Shown here piece by piece: positions 51,673-63,210 of a stretch of 64,000 bases of DNA. The position numbers were made by a program, and so were the translations under genes. Positions within the stretch are counted from its first letter, which is position 1; each line of letters opens with the position of its first letter. The stretch is from Nansenia antarctica (lineage: Eukaryota; Chordata; Actinopteri; Argentiniformes; Microstomatidae), in contig OZ022349.1 in the NCBI GenBank assembly GCA_963989245.1, positions 32,326,393-32,390,392 on the forward strand, written 5' to 3'. Below the pieces are notes generated by a model. It searched no databases. It was not told where the DNA came from and was given only the letters and a program-made list of their open reading frames with translations.

Positions 51673-54600
51673 TACCTGAACCTTCAGGAGCTGGTCTCTC
51701 TACCTGAACCTTCAGGAGCTGGTCTCTCTCTACCTGAACCTCCAGAGCTGGTCTCTCTCTACCTGAACCTTCAGAGCTGGTCTCTCTACCTGAACCTTCA
51801 GAGCTGGTCTCTCTACCTGAACCTTCAGGAGCTGGTCTCTCTACCTGAACCTTCAGAGCTGGTCTCTCTCTACCTGAACCTTCAGAGCTGGTCTCTCTAC
51901 CTGAACCTCCAGGAGCTGGTCTCTCTCTACCTGAACCTTCAGGAGCTGGTCTCTCTACCTGAACCTCCAGGAGCTGGTCTCTCTACCTGAACCTTCAGGA
52001 GCTGGTCTCTCTCTACCTGAACCTTCAGGAGCTGGTCTCTCTACCTGAACCTTCAGGAGCTGGTCTCTCTACCTGAACCTTCAGGAGCTGGTCTCTCTCT
52101 GCCTGAACCTTCAGAGCTGGTCTCTCTACCTGAACCTTCAGGAGCTGGTCTCTCTACCTGAACCTTCAGAGCTGGTCTCTCTCTACCTGAACCTCCAGGA
52201 GCTGGTCTCTCTACCTGAACCTTCAGGAGCTGGTCTCTCTCTGCCTGAACCTTCAGAGCTGGTCTCTCTCTACCTGAACCTCCAGGAGCTGGTCTCTCTA
52301 CCTGAACCTTCAGAGCTGGTCTCTCTACCTGAACCTCCAGGAGCTGGTCTCTCTCTACCTGAACCTTCAGGAGCTGGTCTCTCTACCTGAACCTTCAGGA
52401 GCTGGTCTCTCTACCTGAACCTTCAGAGCTGGTCTCTCTACCTGAACCTCCAGGAGCTGGTCTCTCTCTACCTGAACCTTCAGGAGCTGGTCTCTCTACC
52501 TGAACCTCCAGGAGCTGGTCTCTCTACCTGAACCTTCAGGAGCTGGTCTCTCTCTACCTGAACCTTCAGAGCTGGTCTCTCTACCTGAACCTTCAGGAGC
52601 TGGTCTCTCTACCTGAACCTTCAGAGCTGGTCTCTCTACCTGAACCTCCAGGAGCTGGTCTCTCTCTACCTGAACCTTCAGGAGCTGGTCTCTCTACCTG
52701 AACCTTCAGGAGCTGGTCTCTCTACCTGAACCTTCAGAGCTGGTCTCTCTCTACCTGAACCTTCAGGAGCTGGTCTCTCTCTACCTGAACCTCCAGGAGC
52801 TGGTCTCTCTCTACCTGAACCTTCAGGAGCTGGTCTCTCTCTACCTGAACCTTCAGGAGCTGGTCTCTCTCTACCTGAACCTCCAGGAGCTGGTCTCTCT
52901 ACCTGAACCTTCAGGAGCTGGTCTCTCTACCTGAACCTTCAGAGCTGGTTTCTCTACCTGAACCTTCAGGAGCTGGTCTCTCTCTACCTGAACCTCCAGG
53001 AGCTGGTCTCTCTCTACCTGAACCTCCAGGAGCTGGTCTCTCTCTACCTGAACCTTCAGGAGCTGGTCTCTCTACCTGAACCTTCAGGAGCTGGTCTCTC
53101 TCTGCCTGAACCTTCAGGAGCTGGTCTCTCTCTACCTGAACCTCCAGAGCTGGTCTCTCTACCTGAACCTTCAGGAGCTGGTCTCTCTACCTGTACCTTC
53201 AGGAGCTGGTCTCTCTCTACCTGAACCTCCAGGAGCTGGTCTCTCTACCTGAACCTTCAGGAGCTGGTCTCTCTCTGCCTGAACCTTCAGGAGCTGGTCT
53301 CTCTGCCTGAACCTTCAGGAGCTGGTCTCTCTCTACCTGAACCTTCAGAGCTGGTCTCTCTACCTGAACCTTCAGGAGCTGGTCTCTCTACCTGAACCTC
53401 CAGGAGCTGGTCTCTCTACCTGAACCTTCAGAGCTGGTCTCTCTCTACCTGAACCTTCAGGAGCTGGTCTCTCTACCTGAACCTTCAGGAGCTGGTCTCT
53501 CTACCTGAACCTTCAGAGCTGGTCTCTCTCTACCTGAACCTTCAGGAGCTGGTCTCTCTACCTGAACCTTCAGGAGCTGGTCTCTCTACCTGAACCTTCA
53601 GGAGCTGGTCTCTCTACCTGAACCTTCAGGAGCTGGTCTCTCTACCTGAACCTTCAGGAGCTGGTCTCTCTCTACCTGAACCTTCAGAGCTGGTCTCTCT
53701 ACCTGAACCTTCAGGAGCTGGTCTCTCTACCTGAACCTTCAGGAGCTGGTCTCTCTCTACCTGAACCTTCAGGAGCTGGTCTCTCTACCTGAACCTTCAG
53801 GAGCTGGTCTCTCTACCTGAACCTCCAGGAGCTGGTCTCTCTCTACCTGAACCTTCAGAGCTGGTCTCTCTACCTGAACCTTCAGAGCTGGTCTCTCTAC
53901 CTGAACCTTCAGAGCTGGTCTCTCTATCTGAACCTTCAGGAGCTGGTCTCTCTACCTGAACCTTCAGAGCTGGTCTCTCTCTACCTGAACCTTCAGAGCT
54001 GGTCTCTCTACCTGAACCTTCAGGAGCTGGTCTCTCTACCTGAACCTTCAGAGCTGGTCTCTCTACCTGAACCTTCAGAGCTGGTCTCTCTCTACCTGAA
54101 CCTTCAGGAGCTGGTCTCTCTACCTGAACCTTCAGGAGCTGGTCTCTCTCTACCTGAACCTTCAGGAGCTGGTCTCTCTACCTGAACCTTCAGGAGCTGG
54201 TCTCTCTACCTGAACCTTCAGGAGCTGGTCTCTCTCTGCCTGAACCTTCAGGAGCTGGTCTCTCTGCCTGAACCTTCAGAGCTGGTCTCTCTCTATCTGA
54301 ACCTTCAGGAGCTGGTCTCTCTACCTGAACCTTCAGGAGCTGGTCTCTCTCTACCTGAACCTTCAGAGCTGGTCTCTCTCTATCTGAACCTTCAGGAGCT
54401 GGTCTCTCTACCTGAACCTTCAGGAGCTGGTCTCTCTACCTGAACCTTCAGGAGCTGGTCTCTCTACCTGAACCTTCAGGAGCTGGTCTCTCTACCTGAA
54501 CCTTCAGGAGCTGGTCTCTCTACCTGAACCTTCAGGAGCTGGTCTCTCTACCTGAACCTTCAGAGCTGGTCTCTCTCTATCTGAACCTTCAGGAGCTGGT

Positions 54601-55231
54601 CTCTCTACCTGAACCTTCAGGAGCTGGTCTCTCTCTACCTGAACCTTCAGGAGCTGGTCTCTCTACCTGAACCTTCAGGAGCTGGTCTCTCTCTGCCTGA
54701 ACCTTCAGGAGCTGGTCTCTCTGCCTGAACCTTCAGAGCTGGTCTCTCTCTATCTGAACCTTCAGGAGCTGGTCTCTCTACCTGAACCTTCAGGAGCTGG
54801 TCTCTCTACCTGAACCTTCAGGAGCTGGTCTCTCTACCTGAACCTTCAGGAGCTGGTCTCTCTACCTGAACCTTCAGGAGCTGGTCTCTCTACCTGAACC
54901 TTCAGGAGCTGGTCTCTCTACCTGAACCTTCAGAGCTGGTCTCTCTCTATCTGAACCTTCAGGAGCTGGTCTCTCTACCTGAACCTTCAGAGCTGGTCTC
55001 TCTCTACCTGAACCTTCAGAGCTGGTCTCTCTCTATCTGAACCTTCAGGAGCTGGTCTCTCTACCTGAACCTCCAGGAGCTGGTCTCTCTACCTGAACCT
55101 TCAGGAGCTGGTCTCTCTACCTGAACCTTCAGAGCTGGTCTCTCTCTACCTGAACCTCCAGGAGCTGGTCTCTCTACCTGAACCTTCAGGAGCTGGTCTC
55201 TCTACCTGAACCTTCAGGAGCTGGTTTCTTT
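51673..55231. repeat. 3.56-kb minisatellite grown from LINE codons
   Basis: About 125-130 copies of a 26-30-bp unit: ACCTGAACCTTCAGGAGCTG then GTCTCTCT. Variants are loss of GA (CAGAGCTG), an extra CT (CTCTCTCT), T/C (CTTCAG, CTCCAG) and A/G (TACCTG, TGCCTG). The array begins inside codons NLQELVSL of LINE L-A and the same codons restart the intact LINE frame at its right end. It is therefore an internal expansion of the LINE and not a separate insertion. Confidence 0.97.
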
Positions 55232-55574
55232 GGCTGCTTTCAGAACGCTCTTCAGTGACATGGACTCAAGCACATCTGGCTGCAAATGTTTTAAATGATG
55301 ATGGTTCTGTAGTTTGTCCTTGTCTTTGTTTTTTAACTGCTTCATGTTGGTTTTATGTGTGTAACCCTGTAGTTGGCCAGGACGCTCTTGTAAAATAGAT
55401 TTTTTATTTCAATTAGTTTTTATTCCTGGTTAAATAAAATGTAAAAGTAAAACACACATTTTGAACAGTAAGCAGCTCTATCCATTTTGCATATTTACTT
55501 TTCCATGAAATATGAGACACAACTGCCTCCACATACAGAAGTCATCCCTGCCTCATCATCAGGGTGACGTATAG

Positions 55575-56036
55575 CATGAGCAGCTTAATAACCATGTATG
55601 TCTGTTAGATGAGCAGCTTAATAACCATGTATGTCTGTTAGATGAGCAGCTTAATAACCATGTGTGTCTGTTACATGAGCAGCTTAATAACCATGTGTGT
55701 CTGTTACATGAGCAGCTTAATAACCATGTGTGTCTGTTACATAAGCAGCTTAATAACCATGTGTGTCTGTTAGATGAGCAGCTTAATAACCATGTGTGTC
55801 TGTTAGATGAGCAGCTTAATAACCATGTGTGTCTGTTACATAAGCAGCTTAATAACCATGTGTGTCTGTTACATGAGCAGCTTAATAACCATGTGTGTCT
55901 GTTAGATGAGCAGCTTAATAACCATGTGTGTCTGTTACATAAGCAGCTTAATAACCATGTGTGTCTGTTACATGAGCAGCTTAATAACCATGTGTGTCTG
56001 TTACATGAGCAGCTTAATAACCATGTGTGTCTGTTA
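55575..56036. repeat. 33-bp minisatellite, 14 copies
   Basis: ATGAGCAGCTTAATAACCAT and GTGTGTCTGTTAC; T/C and G/A variants (TTAGATGAG, TTACATAAG). The 33-bp period keeps a frame open (CLLHEQLNNHV); not a gene. Confidence 0.95.
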
Positions 56037-56046
56037 CGGCTGACAG

Positions 56047-56582
56047 TGTCAGGAAACTAAAGGGACCAAACCAAAGTGCTACACACAAAGCCACAACATG
56101 AGAAAATGATCAGAGTCACTGGTGTAGAAAGGGTCATGTTTTAATGGACATCCCTCATACCTACACAAAGAAACACTGAATCAACGAAACCTCCACTAAA
56201 AAGAATAAACAAAACAGGCATCTCCCACTACCTCCGTAATCTATGGCAGGGCAGATCAGGAAACAAAAGCAGACCAGTACTCACCGCCCCGCCAAGCAAT
56301 GAACCAAATAAATGAACATGGGAGAAAAACAAACCAAAACCCACCCCAAAAAAGATAAAAATAGGTCCAACCAAAACGAGTAATCAACCAACACAAAACA
56401 AAAAGGTAGGCATTGTGAAAATGGCGACCAAACATTTCCCCATGCTGCAGGTTTTTTGAAGGGCTTGGAGGTCATCAGCCACAGGTGTGCCCCTATTGTC
56501 CAATCAGCAGGAGCCGCACATCCCTGGCCCCGCGTCCTCAGACACACCTCCTCAACAGAGCAGATTGGGCAGGGGCATAACA
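56047..56582 (-). mobile_element. Possible solo LTR (weak)
   Basis: TGTCAGGAAACT ... GGGCATAACA gives TG...CA ends and a composition typical of LTRs, with a GC-rich block near 56510-56540. No TSD, matching LTR or polyadenylation signal was found. A 171-codon minus-strand ORF (56281-56796) overlaps it without a recognisable domain. Confidence 0.3.
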
Positions 56583-57046
56583 ATGTCTTGGACATTTTCA
56601 CTCCAGAACCAGACAGAACCCGTCTTTTTCTTTTTTCTTTTAAAAAAGTTTCCCGTAAACACAAAGTCGTCTCAAGAAATGTGTGCCTCCAAACGAAACC
56701 ACTGAAAATGCTGAAATGCTGCCACAAATTACATACGATAAAAAACATTGGCAGATACACCCAAATTCGTCTCCGTGTGGACAAGGCCTCAGTCACCTCT
56801 CACGTCACCCTCAGACCTCAGCCCTTTGATAAACCCTCGCACTGAAAGTGCACACTTCCCCTTTGCCCTTTGTATGGCTCAGCTTTTAGACCTGTTTCAC
56901 CCTGCATAGTGAGAACATGAACTTTGACCCCCCAGCACGGCCTCGTGGTCACATCTTACAAGCCATAACCCCATTGGTATGGCTATTAAGAAGTCTCAAG
57001 GACAGCACATAACCTCGTTGTGTAACTATCAGAGAGAGAGAGAGAG
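56583..57046. other. Stretch with no recognised gene
   Basis: Nothing recognised apart from the first unit of the minisatellite (GACAGCACATAACCTCGTTG) at 57001-57045, next to the LINE. Confidence 0.5.
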
Positions 57047-58510
57047 ATCTTCTCCGGAAGATGGATCACTTAGACCCCCACCAATCCGGCTTCAAGGCTG
57101 GGCACTCCACTGAGACTGTGCTCCTTGCTGTCACGGAAGCCCTCCACTCTGCTCAAGCTTCCTCCCTCTCCTCTGTTCTCATTCTCCTTGACCTGTCTGC
57201 TGCCTTCGACACAGTCAATCACCAGATCCTTCTCCCCATCCTCTCAGAACTGGGCATCTCTGGCACCGCACACTCCTGGTTTTCTTCCTACCTGGCAGGC
57301 CTATCCTACCAGGTAACCTGGAGAGAATCGCTGTCTTCTACACGAACCCTCTCCACTGGGGTACCCCAGGGTTCTGTCCTAGGGCCCCTACTTTTCTCTC
57401 TCTACACCAAGTCTCTTGGCTCGGTAATCTCTTCACATGGGCTCTCCTACCACAGCTACGCAGATGACACTCCACTCTTCCTGTCCTTCCCCCCGTCTGA
57501 TGTACAAGTGGCAACCCGTATCTCTGCATGTCTCGCTGACATTTCAACATGGATGGCTGACCACCATCTCAAGCTCAATCTTAACAAGACCGAGCTCCTC
57601 TTCATCCCCGGGAAAGCCTGCCCTCTCCAAGACTTCTCTATCACAGTGGAGAGCTCTACTGTAACTCCCTCCCTGACAGCGAAGAACCTTGGAGTGATCC
57701 TGGATAACCGACTATCCTGTGCGGAGAACATTGCAGCAACGGCTCGCTCCTGCAGATTCTTCCTCTATAACATCAGAAGGATACGACCATTCCTTACCAT
57801 AGAGGCAGCACAACTCTTGACCCAGGCACTGGTCATCTCCCGCCTGGATTACTGCAACATACTCCTGGCTGGTCTCCCCGCCTCCGCCATTAGACCTCTG
57901 CAGCTCATCCAGAACGCTGCTGCACGTCTGGTATTCAACCTCCCCAAATACTCTCATGTCACCCCTCTCCTTCGCACCCTGCACTGGCTCCCGATAGCAG
58001 CTCGCATTAGATTCAAGACCCTGGTGCTTGCATATCAGGCAGCTTAAGGGACAGCCCCTGCCTACCTGAAGGAAATGGTAACCCCCCAAACTCCAGCCCG
58101 CGCACTCCGCTCCTCCACCTCGGCTGGCCGACTGGCCCCACCACCTCTGCACAGCAGTCGTGCTGCCCGATCACGTCTCTTCACAACTCTGGCTCCCCGC
58201 TGGTGGAATGAGCTCCCCACGGCTGTCAGAACGGCAGAATCACTACCCATCTTCCGTCGTAGACTGAAGACCCACCTCTTCAGGTTACACCTTAACTGCT
58301 CCTCCTGAGACATCTTCTGCCCTCAGCACTACGTCTCCTAAAGACGTCCGCTTTCCCCTCTACTGTGTCCCTAAGAACTTATATCGCCCCCTTGTACTGT
58401 TTCTCTCGAATGGTGGACTGATGATTCACATGCTTAGTATCCAAATGTATTGATTGTAAGTCGCTTTGGAATAAGGCGTCTGCTAAATGCCAAAAATGTA
58501 AATGTAAAAT
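57047..58510 (+). pseudogene. 5'-truncated L2-type LINE, nearly intact RT
   Basis: Coding starts in the RT at DPHQSGFKAGHSTETVLL and reads 328 codons (57061-58044) to an in-frame TAA at 58045-58047, then stays open in the same frame to 58308. Motif A LLDLSAAFDTVNH (42-54), motif B TGVPQGSVLGPLLF (99-112), motif C SYADDTPLF (132-140). Thumb and C-terminus: LNLNKTELLFI, NLGVILDN, RLDYCNILLAGLP, LHWLPIAARIRFK, then RWWNELPTAVRTA and FRRRLKTHLF. The 3' UTR ends TTGTAAGTCGCTTTGGAATA and GCGTCTGCTAAATG. The TAA is in the conserved AYKAANG-like segment. Inserted into the minisatellite that flanks it. Confidence 0.9.
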
Positions 58511-58822
58511 GTAAAAGAGAGACAGCACATAACCTGGTTGTGTAACTATCAGAGAGAGAGAGAGAAGAGAGAGACATCACATAACCTGGTTGTGTAACTA
58601 TCAGAGAGAGAGAGAGAAGAGAGAGACAGCACATAACCTGGTTGTGTAACTATCAGAGAGAGAGAGAGAAGAGAGAGACAGCACATAACCTGGTTGTGTA
58701 ACTATCAGAGAGAGAGAGAGAGAAGAGAGAGACAGCACATAACCTGGTTGTGCAACTATCAGAGAGAGAGAGAGAGAGAGAGAAGAGAGAGACAGCACAT
58801 AACCTTGTTGTGTAACTATCCT
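58511..58822. repeat. About 55-60-bp minisatellite, six copies, split by a LINE
   Basis: GACAGCACATAACCTGGTTG and TGTAACTATCAGAGAGAGAG with a variable (AG)n. One unit lies at 57001-57045, upstream of the LINE, and the rest here. Confidence 0.92.
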
Positions 58823-58905
58823 ATACGTTGCTGTCATGCTCTCAGCACAGCTGGCCTCTTCTCCATGAAGTCACATTAAACCATCAGGCGTTATGAATAT
58901 GTCTG

Positions 58906-59887
58906 TGTCACCAGTAGGAGGCGGGAGAGGAAACAGACAGGACTAATTCTAGACACCGAAAAAAACGTCTCTGTCTCCCTCTCCTGTCCCCTCCCAGGTT
59001 CGAGATCTCCCACGTTCACAGGCAAGACACAAGACAAAGAAAACAATCTTTATTAAATATCCTTAAAAACAACAATTCATGTAAGGGAGCCCTACTAATC
59101 AGGGTTTACAATGGGAAGTTGCTCTGTCACTAGTGTGACCCAGCCTCACCGTCAGCACCCGCCCCACTCTACGCATGCAACGTGAAATAACTTGTATGGC
59201 ACTACACACCGTCTCAATAGACGTAACACTTCACTTAACACTGGATTTCTCAAGTGGCAGATACACTCACACAACAACGACCACTTGAATGGACTAAACT
59301 TGGCTAATCTGAGCCCCACAATGAACAGCACCAATCCCCCCTAAATTGCACTCCCTTAGTAGGCCTCCAACTAGAATAACAACTATACATATAAATAGAA
59401 TCACACTAAATAGACAAGACAGGGATGAATGAAAGGGGCTTTAGAATAAAGTTAATTTCAGTCATACCGTTCCGGCCTGGGCGTCCCGACAGGCCGGGAG
59501 GAGATTCTGCAGCCTGTGGATGGTGAATCAATGTCGATTACCTCTCCGTCCTCCAGGTTCAAGGTCCACCGTAGGCCTGAGCAGTGATTACTTGAGAGCG
59601 TTGCAATTGTTGCTTGAGAGCGTTGCAATATAGAGAGCGTTGAAATAATTATTAGAGAGCGTTGCAATGTAGAGAGCGTTGCGATCCAGCAGGCGTGCAG
59701 TAGAGAACGTAGCCACTCGACCGCGTGTCTCTTGGTAGGCAGAGAACCGGAGTCCCCTCAGGCGGTGAGTCCCAGACCCTCGGAGGGAGAGAGTAAAACA
59801 AGAGGCAAGGGAGTATTTCTGCAGCTACACACACTGACTATAGCGTACGTGCTCACTTACACACACCCCATTCTCAGGCACGGAACA
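58906..59887 (-). mobile_element. 3' LTR of a Ty3/gypsy remnant
   Basis: 982 bp; the minus strand runs TGTTCCGTGCCTGAGAATGG to CTACTGGTGACA. AATAAA on the minus strand at 59049-59054. Directly upstream on the minus strand is a purine tract, AAGAGGGGGGAATTA (59888-59902). A small tandem array (GAGAGCGTTGCAAT, 59582-59690) lies within it. Confidence 0.65.
59582..59690. repeat. Short tandem array GAGAGCGTTGCAAT inside the LTR
   Basis: Six imperfect copies with variable spacers. Confidence 0.75.
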
Positions 59888-62117
59888 TAATTCCCCCCCT
59901 CTTGATCAATGGTCGTCCCGGCCATCACATCTGTATCAGCCGTAAAGGAGGCTTGCCCCGATTGCTATGTCGGGAACGGCGAACACCAGAAGGCTGCTCT
60001 GGAAGCATCACGTCTTGGAGGTCGCCAACCTGATCGACTTCCGGTTCTGCACCACCGGTTACTTCCCCCCTCACACCTGGACTAACAGGTCGCGCTGCCA
60101 TCCCCCAGTCCTCTTCCACAACCTCTTGTCCTAAGCTCCCCCTGTCGGAGCTGGGAGACACATTCCCCAGTCCCACTGGCCCCCATTCCATGGGGCCAGG
60201 AGGCTCAGCCTGTTCCAAAGCCACCACCGGGACAGGAAAGAGCCCCATAGCCGAAGGGTCGTGTCCGCTTGGCACCACTGGTGCAGAGAAGGGGAATAGG
60301 GGAAAGCGGCGGGTGCTGGACCCTGCCGGAGGCTCATTACCTGGGGGAAACTCTGCTGACTCGTCTGGGGGGGAAGACACTCCCACCGGGCAGGGGCGGA
60401 GGTTGTTGCGGTGGAGGGTCCGGCCAGGGCCCTCCTGTCCTTAGGGGTGGATAATGTATACCGGCTGATCAGGGCGTGTCTGTGCGATAACCACGTAGGG
60501 TTTTGGCACCCACCGTGGGGCCAGCTTCCCTTGTGCCCGACGCCGGAAATTCTTTACCAGGACCCGCTCCCCTGGCAGCAGGGGTAAAGCCCGGGCACCC
60601 TGGTCATATCGAGCACGGTCCCAAGCCTGGCGCCGGGCAGCATTCGTCCGCACCTGTTCATAGGCTGCCATCAGCGCCCGGTGTGGTGGGTGGTGTGGTT
60701 CTCCGCTGCGGGGGCGAGACCTCGTGTATCAGATCCACCAGCAGTCTGGCATGGCAGCCGAACAGGAATTAGTGGGAGGTCATCCCGGTGCTGGCATGGA
60801 TAGCATTGTTGTAGGCCTGGACCAGGAAAGGCAGCTGGTGATGCCAGTGGGTCTGCGTAGCGGGGTCTAAGGAACTCAGGAGGGAAATCAAAGTCTGATT
60901 AAAGCACTTGCAGGCCCCATTACCCTGCGGATGATACGGCGTGGTCCGACTCTTCACGCATCCATATACCTCACACAGCTGCCGCATCAGGTGAGACTCG
61001 AAGGCCCCTTGGTCCGTGACAAATCGCTCTGGGCACCCGAACGGCTGGATCAACGCGGTCCATAGTGCTTTCACCTTGCTTGTGCTGTCTGATCCTTGGG
61101 GGGCACTGCGAATGCGTAACGGGAAAACAGATCCGTCATTACCAGGAGTCGGTAGGCCGACCCAGAGACAGGTAATCAAGCCCCACTACTTCGAAAGGGT
61201 AACTACTTTCAATGGACTTCAGGGGTGCCCGCGGCTCAGAGCCCGCCTTACTCACCACACACGTTGGACACTCGGAGGTGAAGGTCTGTACTGCCTTACC
61301 CATACCATCTCAGAAGAACCGGCGCCGCAGTCACACCTTCTCGGCACTGGAGTGGAGAGCTGCCCGATGGTACTCCTGCCAGAGACCCTGGGTCCAACTA
61401 ATGGGTAAGACGAGCTGGTAGACTGGTGTCTGGGTATCGGGCTCCGTCACGGCCCGTACCAGGAGACCCTCCCGAATACCCAGGCAGCCCCAGTCCAGCA
61501 GCAGGCCACGAGGGCTGTAGACAGTTGGCGCCGGTTGCCTAAAGGGGGTGGCTCACCGGCCTCCAGTCAACGGCGGACCTGGCACAGGTCGGGGTCCTGC
61601 TGTTGCCACTGCCCACAGGCCGAACTCACTGGTCCAGTGGAGCCGTCGACCGGCTCCTCCTCCAAACCCCCTCGGACTCCTTCAAACCCCCCTCGGACTC
61701 CTCCTCCAAACCCCCTCGGACTCGCTCCCTGGACTGGTCTGCCCCTCAACCACCAGGGCCGCCGCACTCATAGTCTCTGGCAGCCGAGACAGCAGATCTG
61801 TGTTCTGGTTCATAGTCTCTGGCAGCGGAGACAGCAGATCTGTGTTCTGGTTCGTGGTACCTAGGCGGTACTTAAGCACATAATAGTAGTTAGCGAGCTG
61901 GGCCACCCACCTTTGTTTGTGTGCTCCCAGCCTGGTCCTCTTCATGCGCGGCAAAGACATGTGTCCTCCGGCGCAACACAGCAGTGGGCTGCTGTTCTGC
62001 ACAGGTGGTCGGCCGTTGCTAATTGGAGAGATAGACACACTCCACGCATACTCGGACACACTCCATTTACTCACACACACGCGCTCACTTACACACACCC
62101 CATTCTCATGCACGCGA
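59888..62117 (-). pseudogene. Decayed Ty3/gypsy pol: RNase H end, integrase, tail
   Basis: Minus-strand pieces in canonical gypsy order. RNase H end: RLGAHKQRWVAQLANYYY and LKYRLGTTNQNTDLLS (about 61950-61790). Integrase core: VTDQGAFESHLMRQL, SRTTPYHPQGNGACKCFNQTL, HWHHQLPFLVQAYNNAIHAS (61030-60780). C-terminal region: RARYDQGARALPLLPGERVLV (60620-60550). Tail ending RRSRHSNRGKPPLRL (59930). Frames are broken between pieces; the integrase has DQG-A where gypsy proteins normally have DQGG, and E is replaced in GNGAC. At 62060-62117 the strand starts with LTR-like text close to 59845-59887, fused directly to RNase H, so gag, protease, RT and most of RNase H are deleted. Confidence 0.75.
61790..61858. 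repeat. Duplicated segment at the RNase H end
   Basis: CATAGTCTCTGGCAGC(C/G)GAG, ACAGCAGATCTGTGTTCTGG occurs twice, 39 bp apart, encoding NQNTDLLS(P/R)LPETM on the minus strand. Confidence 0.85.
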
Positions 62118-63210
62118 CATCTGCATTCCTTATTCTAATTATTTGACGGAAATTAAAGGTCAGAACATCAATGAATGTGTTATGTGTGAACTCAAATGAT
62201 TAGGTTATATAATGCAGAGATATTCAAAGCACCCGATGGTTTAATGAGTATGAGTTGAGGAATAATTTACTACAACACTACAAACAGTTGACACTTTGTG
62301 AGAAATTGGTATAGCATATATTCCAGTCTGTAAGAAGTATGCAACATGTGTTACTAACAGAACTACTCTTTAAAACATTTTTTGTTACAGTTCAAATGAC
62401 CTGTGTTCAACCACTCATTATAACAAACCCACAAGTAATTAATAATGTGAATTTGTGCGCTTAAGTGACAACTGTGGCAGTGGTGTGGGTGGGTGTGAAT
62501 TGCTCTTCCTTATAATTATTATGATTACAGTGTAAGAAACACTACTTTTGAACAAACTGGAATTAACTAGAATTTCATCCACACAGTTCATCATCAGAGA
62601 CACAGACAGCCAGAGTTTCAGCGACAGACAGCCAATGCTTCAGGGACAGACAGCCAACACTTCAGGGACTGGTGATTACTGTAGCTATGCCCGGCAACAC
62701 CAAACCTTTCTTTTGGGAGAGACAGAGATCTTGTCTGGTGTGTCCATCCTGTCCTGTCCGCTACTTGTAAACATTATCTGTTTAACAACATTCAAACACA
62801 TTCAATCTATTGACAGTATGACGTGTCAATGGAGTGGAGTGAGTTTGTGCACATACAGTACATGGCTCTGCTACTAAAACCACAGAAAACCAAAGACATC
62901 TGTCACATGAACGCCCCTGACAGCCTGGCTGGCACACAGCGTGCAGACACAGCATTCACACAATGGAAATGGATGATTTGAGTCACTGATTGGAATCAGC
63001 GTCCTTTCACCTAGTGTTCCCTCTCTAATGAGCTCCATGCCCTGATCAAAGGAGAAGGATGAACAACAAGATCTCTGCCAGTGTTTCTATCAGTATCTGT
63101 ACCAGCGCTTCAGATGAGAGCCTTCAACAGGGGACAGGGGACATGTTTATGAGACACCTAACTCGTAGGGTTCAACCTGTTTTTTCAGGGCATAATATTT
63201 TCATATTATG
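62118..63210. other. Stretch with no recognised gene; small 22-bp triplicate
   Basis: A+T-rich DNA. Three imperfect copies of GACAGACAGCCAA(C/T)(A/G)CTTCAG at about 62600-62665. The ORF at 62548-62877 crosses these repeats and has no domain. Confidence 0.5.

Larger units (their letters stand above)
48325..55440 (+). pseudogene. LINE (family L-A) RT C-terminal half, interrupted and expanded
   Basis: Non-LTR RT text in pieces: LQLAFNTVQQTLCDLKLVLN and KYLGFTIDDSLSFKPHIQQL, LVAATFMSVLDYGDVLYM, LDTVYHGALRFITH (48325-48824, one frameshift near 48510). It resumes ILIYKAILGLLPTYIPTRL (50842-50900), then LRNYILQSGKVGNYGLRSQD and LLTVPGVHTELGKRAF (51528-51634, an in-frame TAA follows), and AAPSAWNQLLNYLNLQELVSL. 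The final part is LAAFRTLFSDMDSSTSGCKCF with stop (55229-55295) and a TTCCTGGTTAAATAAAATG tail (about 55423-55442). It is split by a hAT (48833-50839), a MITE plus LINE tail (50904-51525) and a 3.56-kb minisatellite grown from its own codons (51673-55231). Confidence 0.85.

Noticed and set aside
55662..56060. 132-codon ORF of HEQLNNHVCLL repeats
   Set aside because: The 33-bp period is a multiple of three, so a frame stays open by chance; no flanking signal for a gene.
56281..56796. 171-codon minus-strand ORF as a host gene
   Set aside because: No domain, no splice or start support, and it overlaps an LTR-like segment.
62548..62877. 109-codon ORF
   Set aside because: Crosses a 22-bp triplicate and has no recognisable motif or codon bias.
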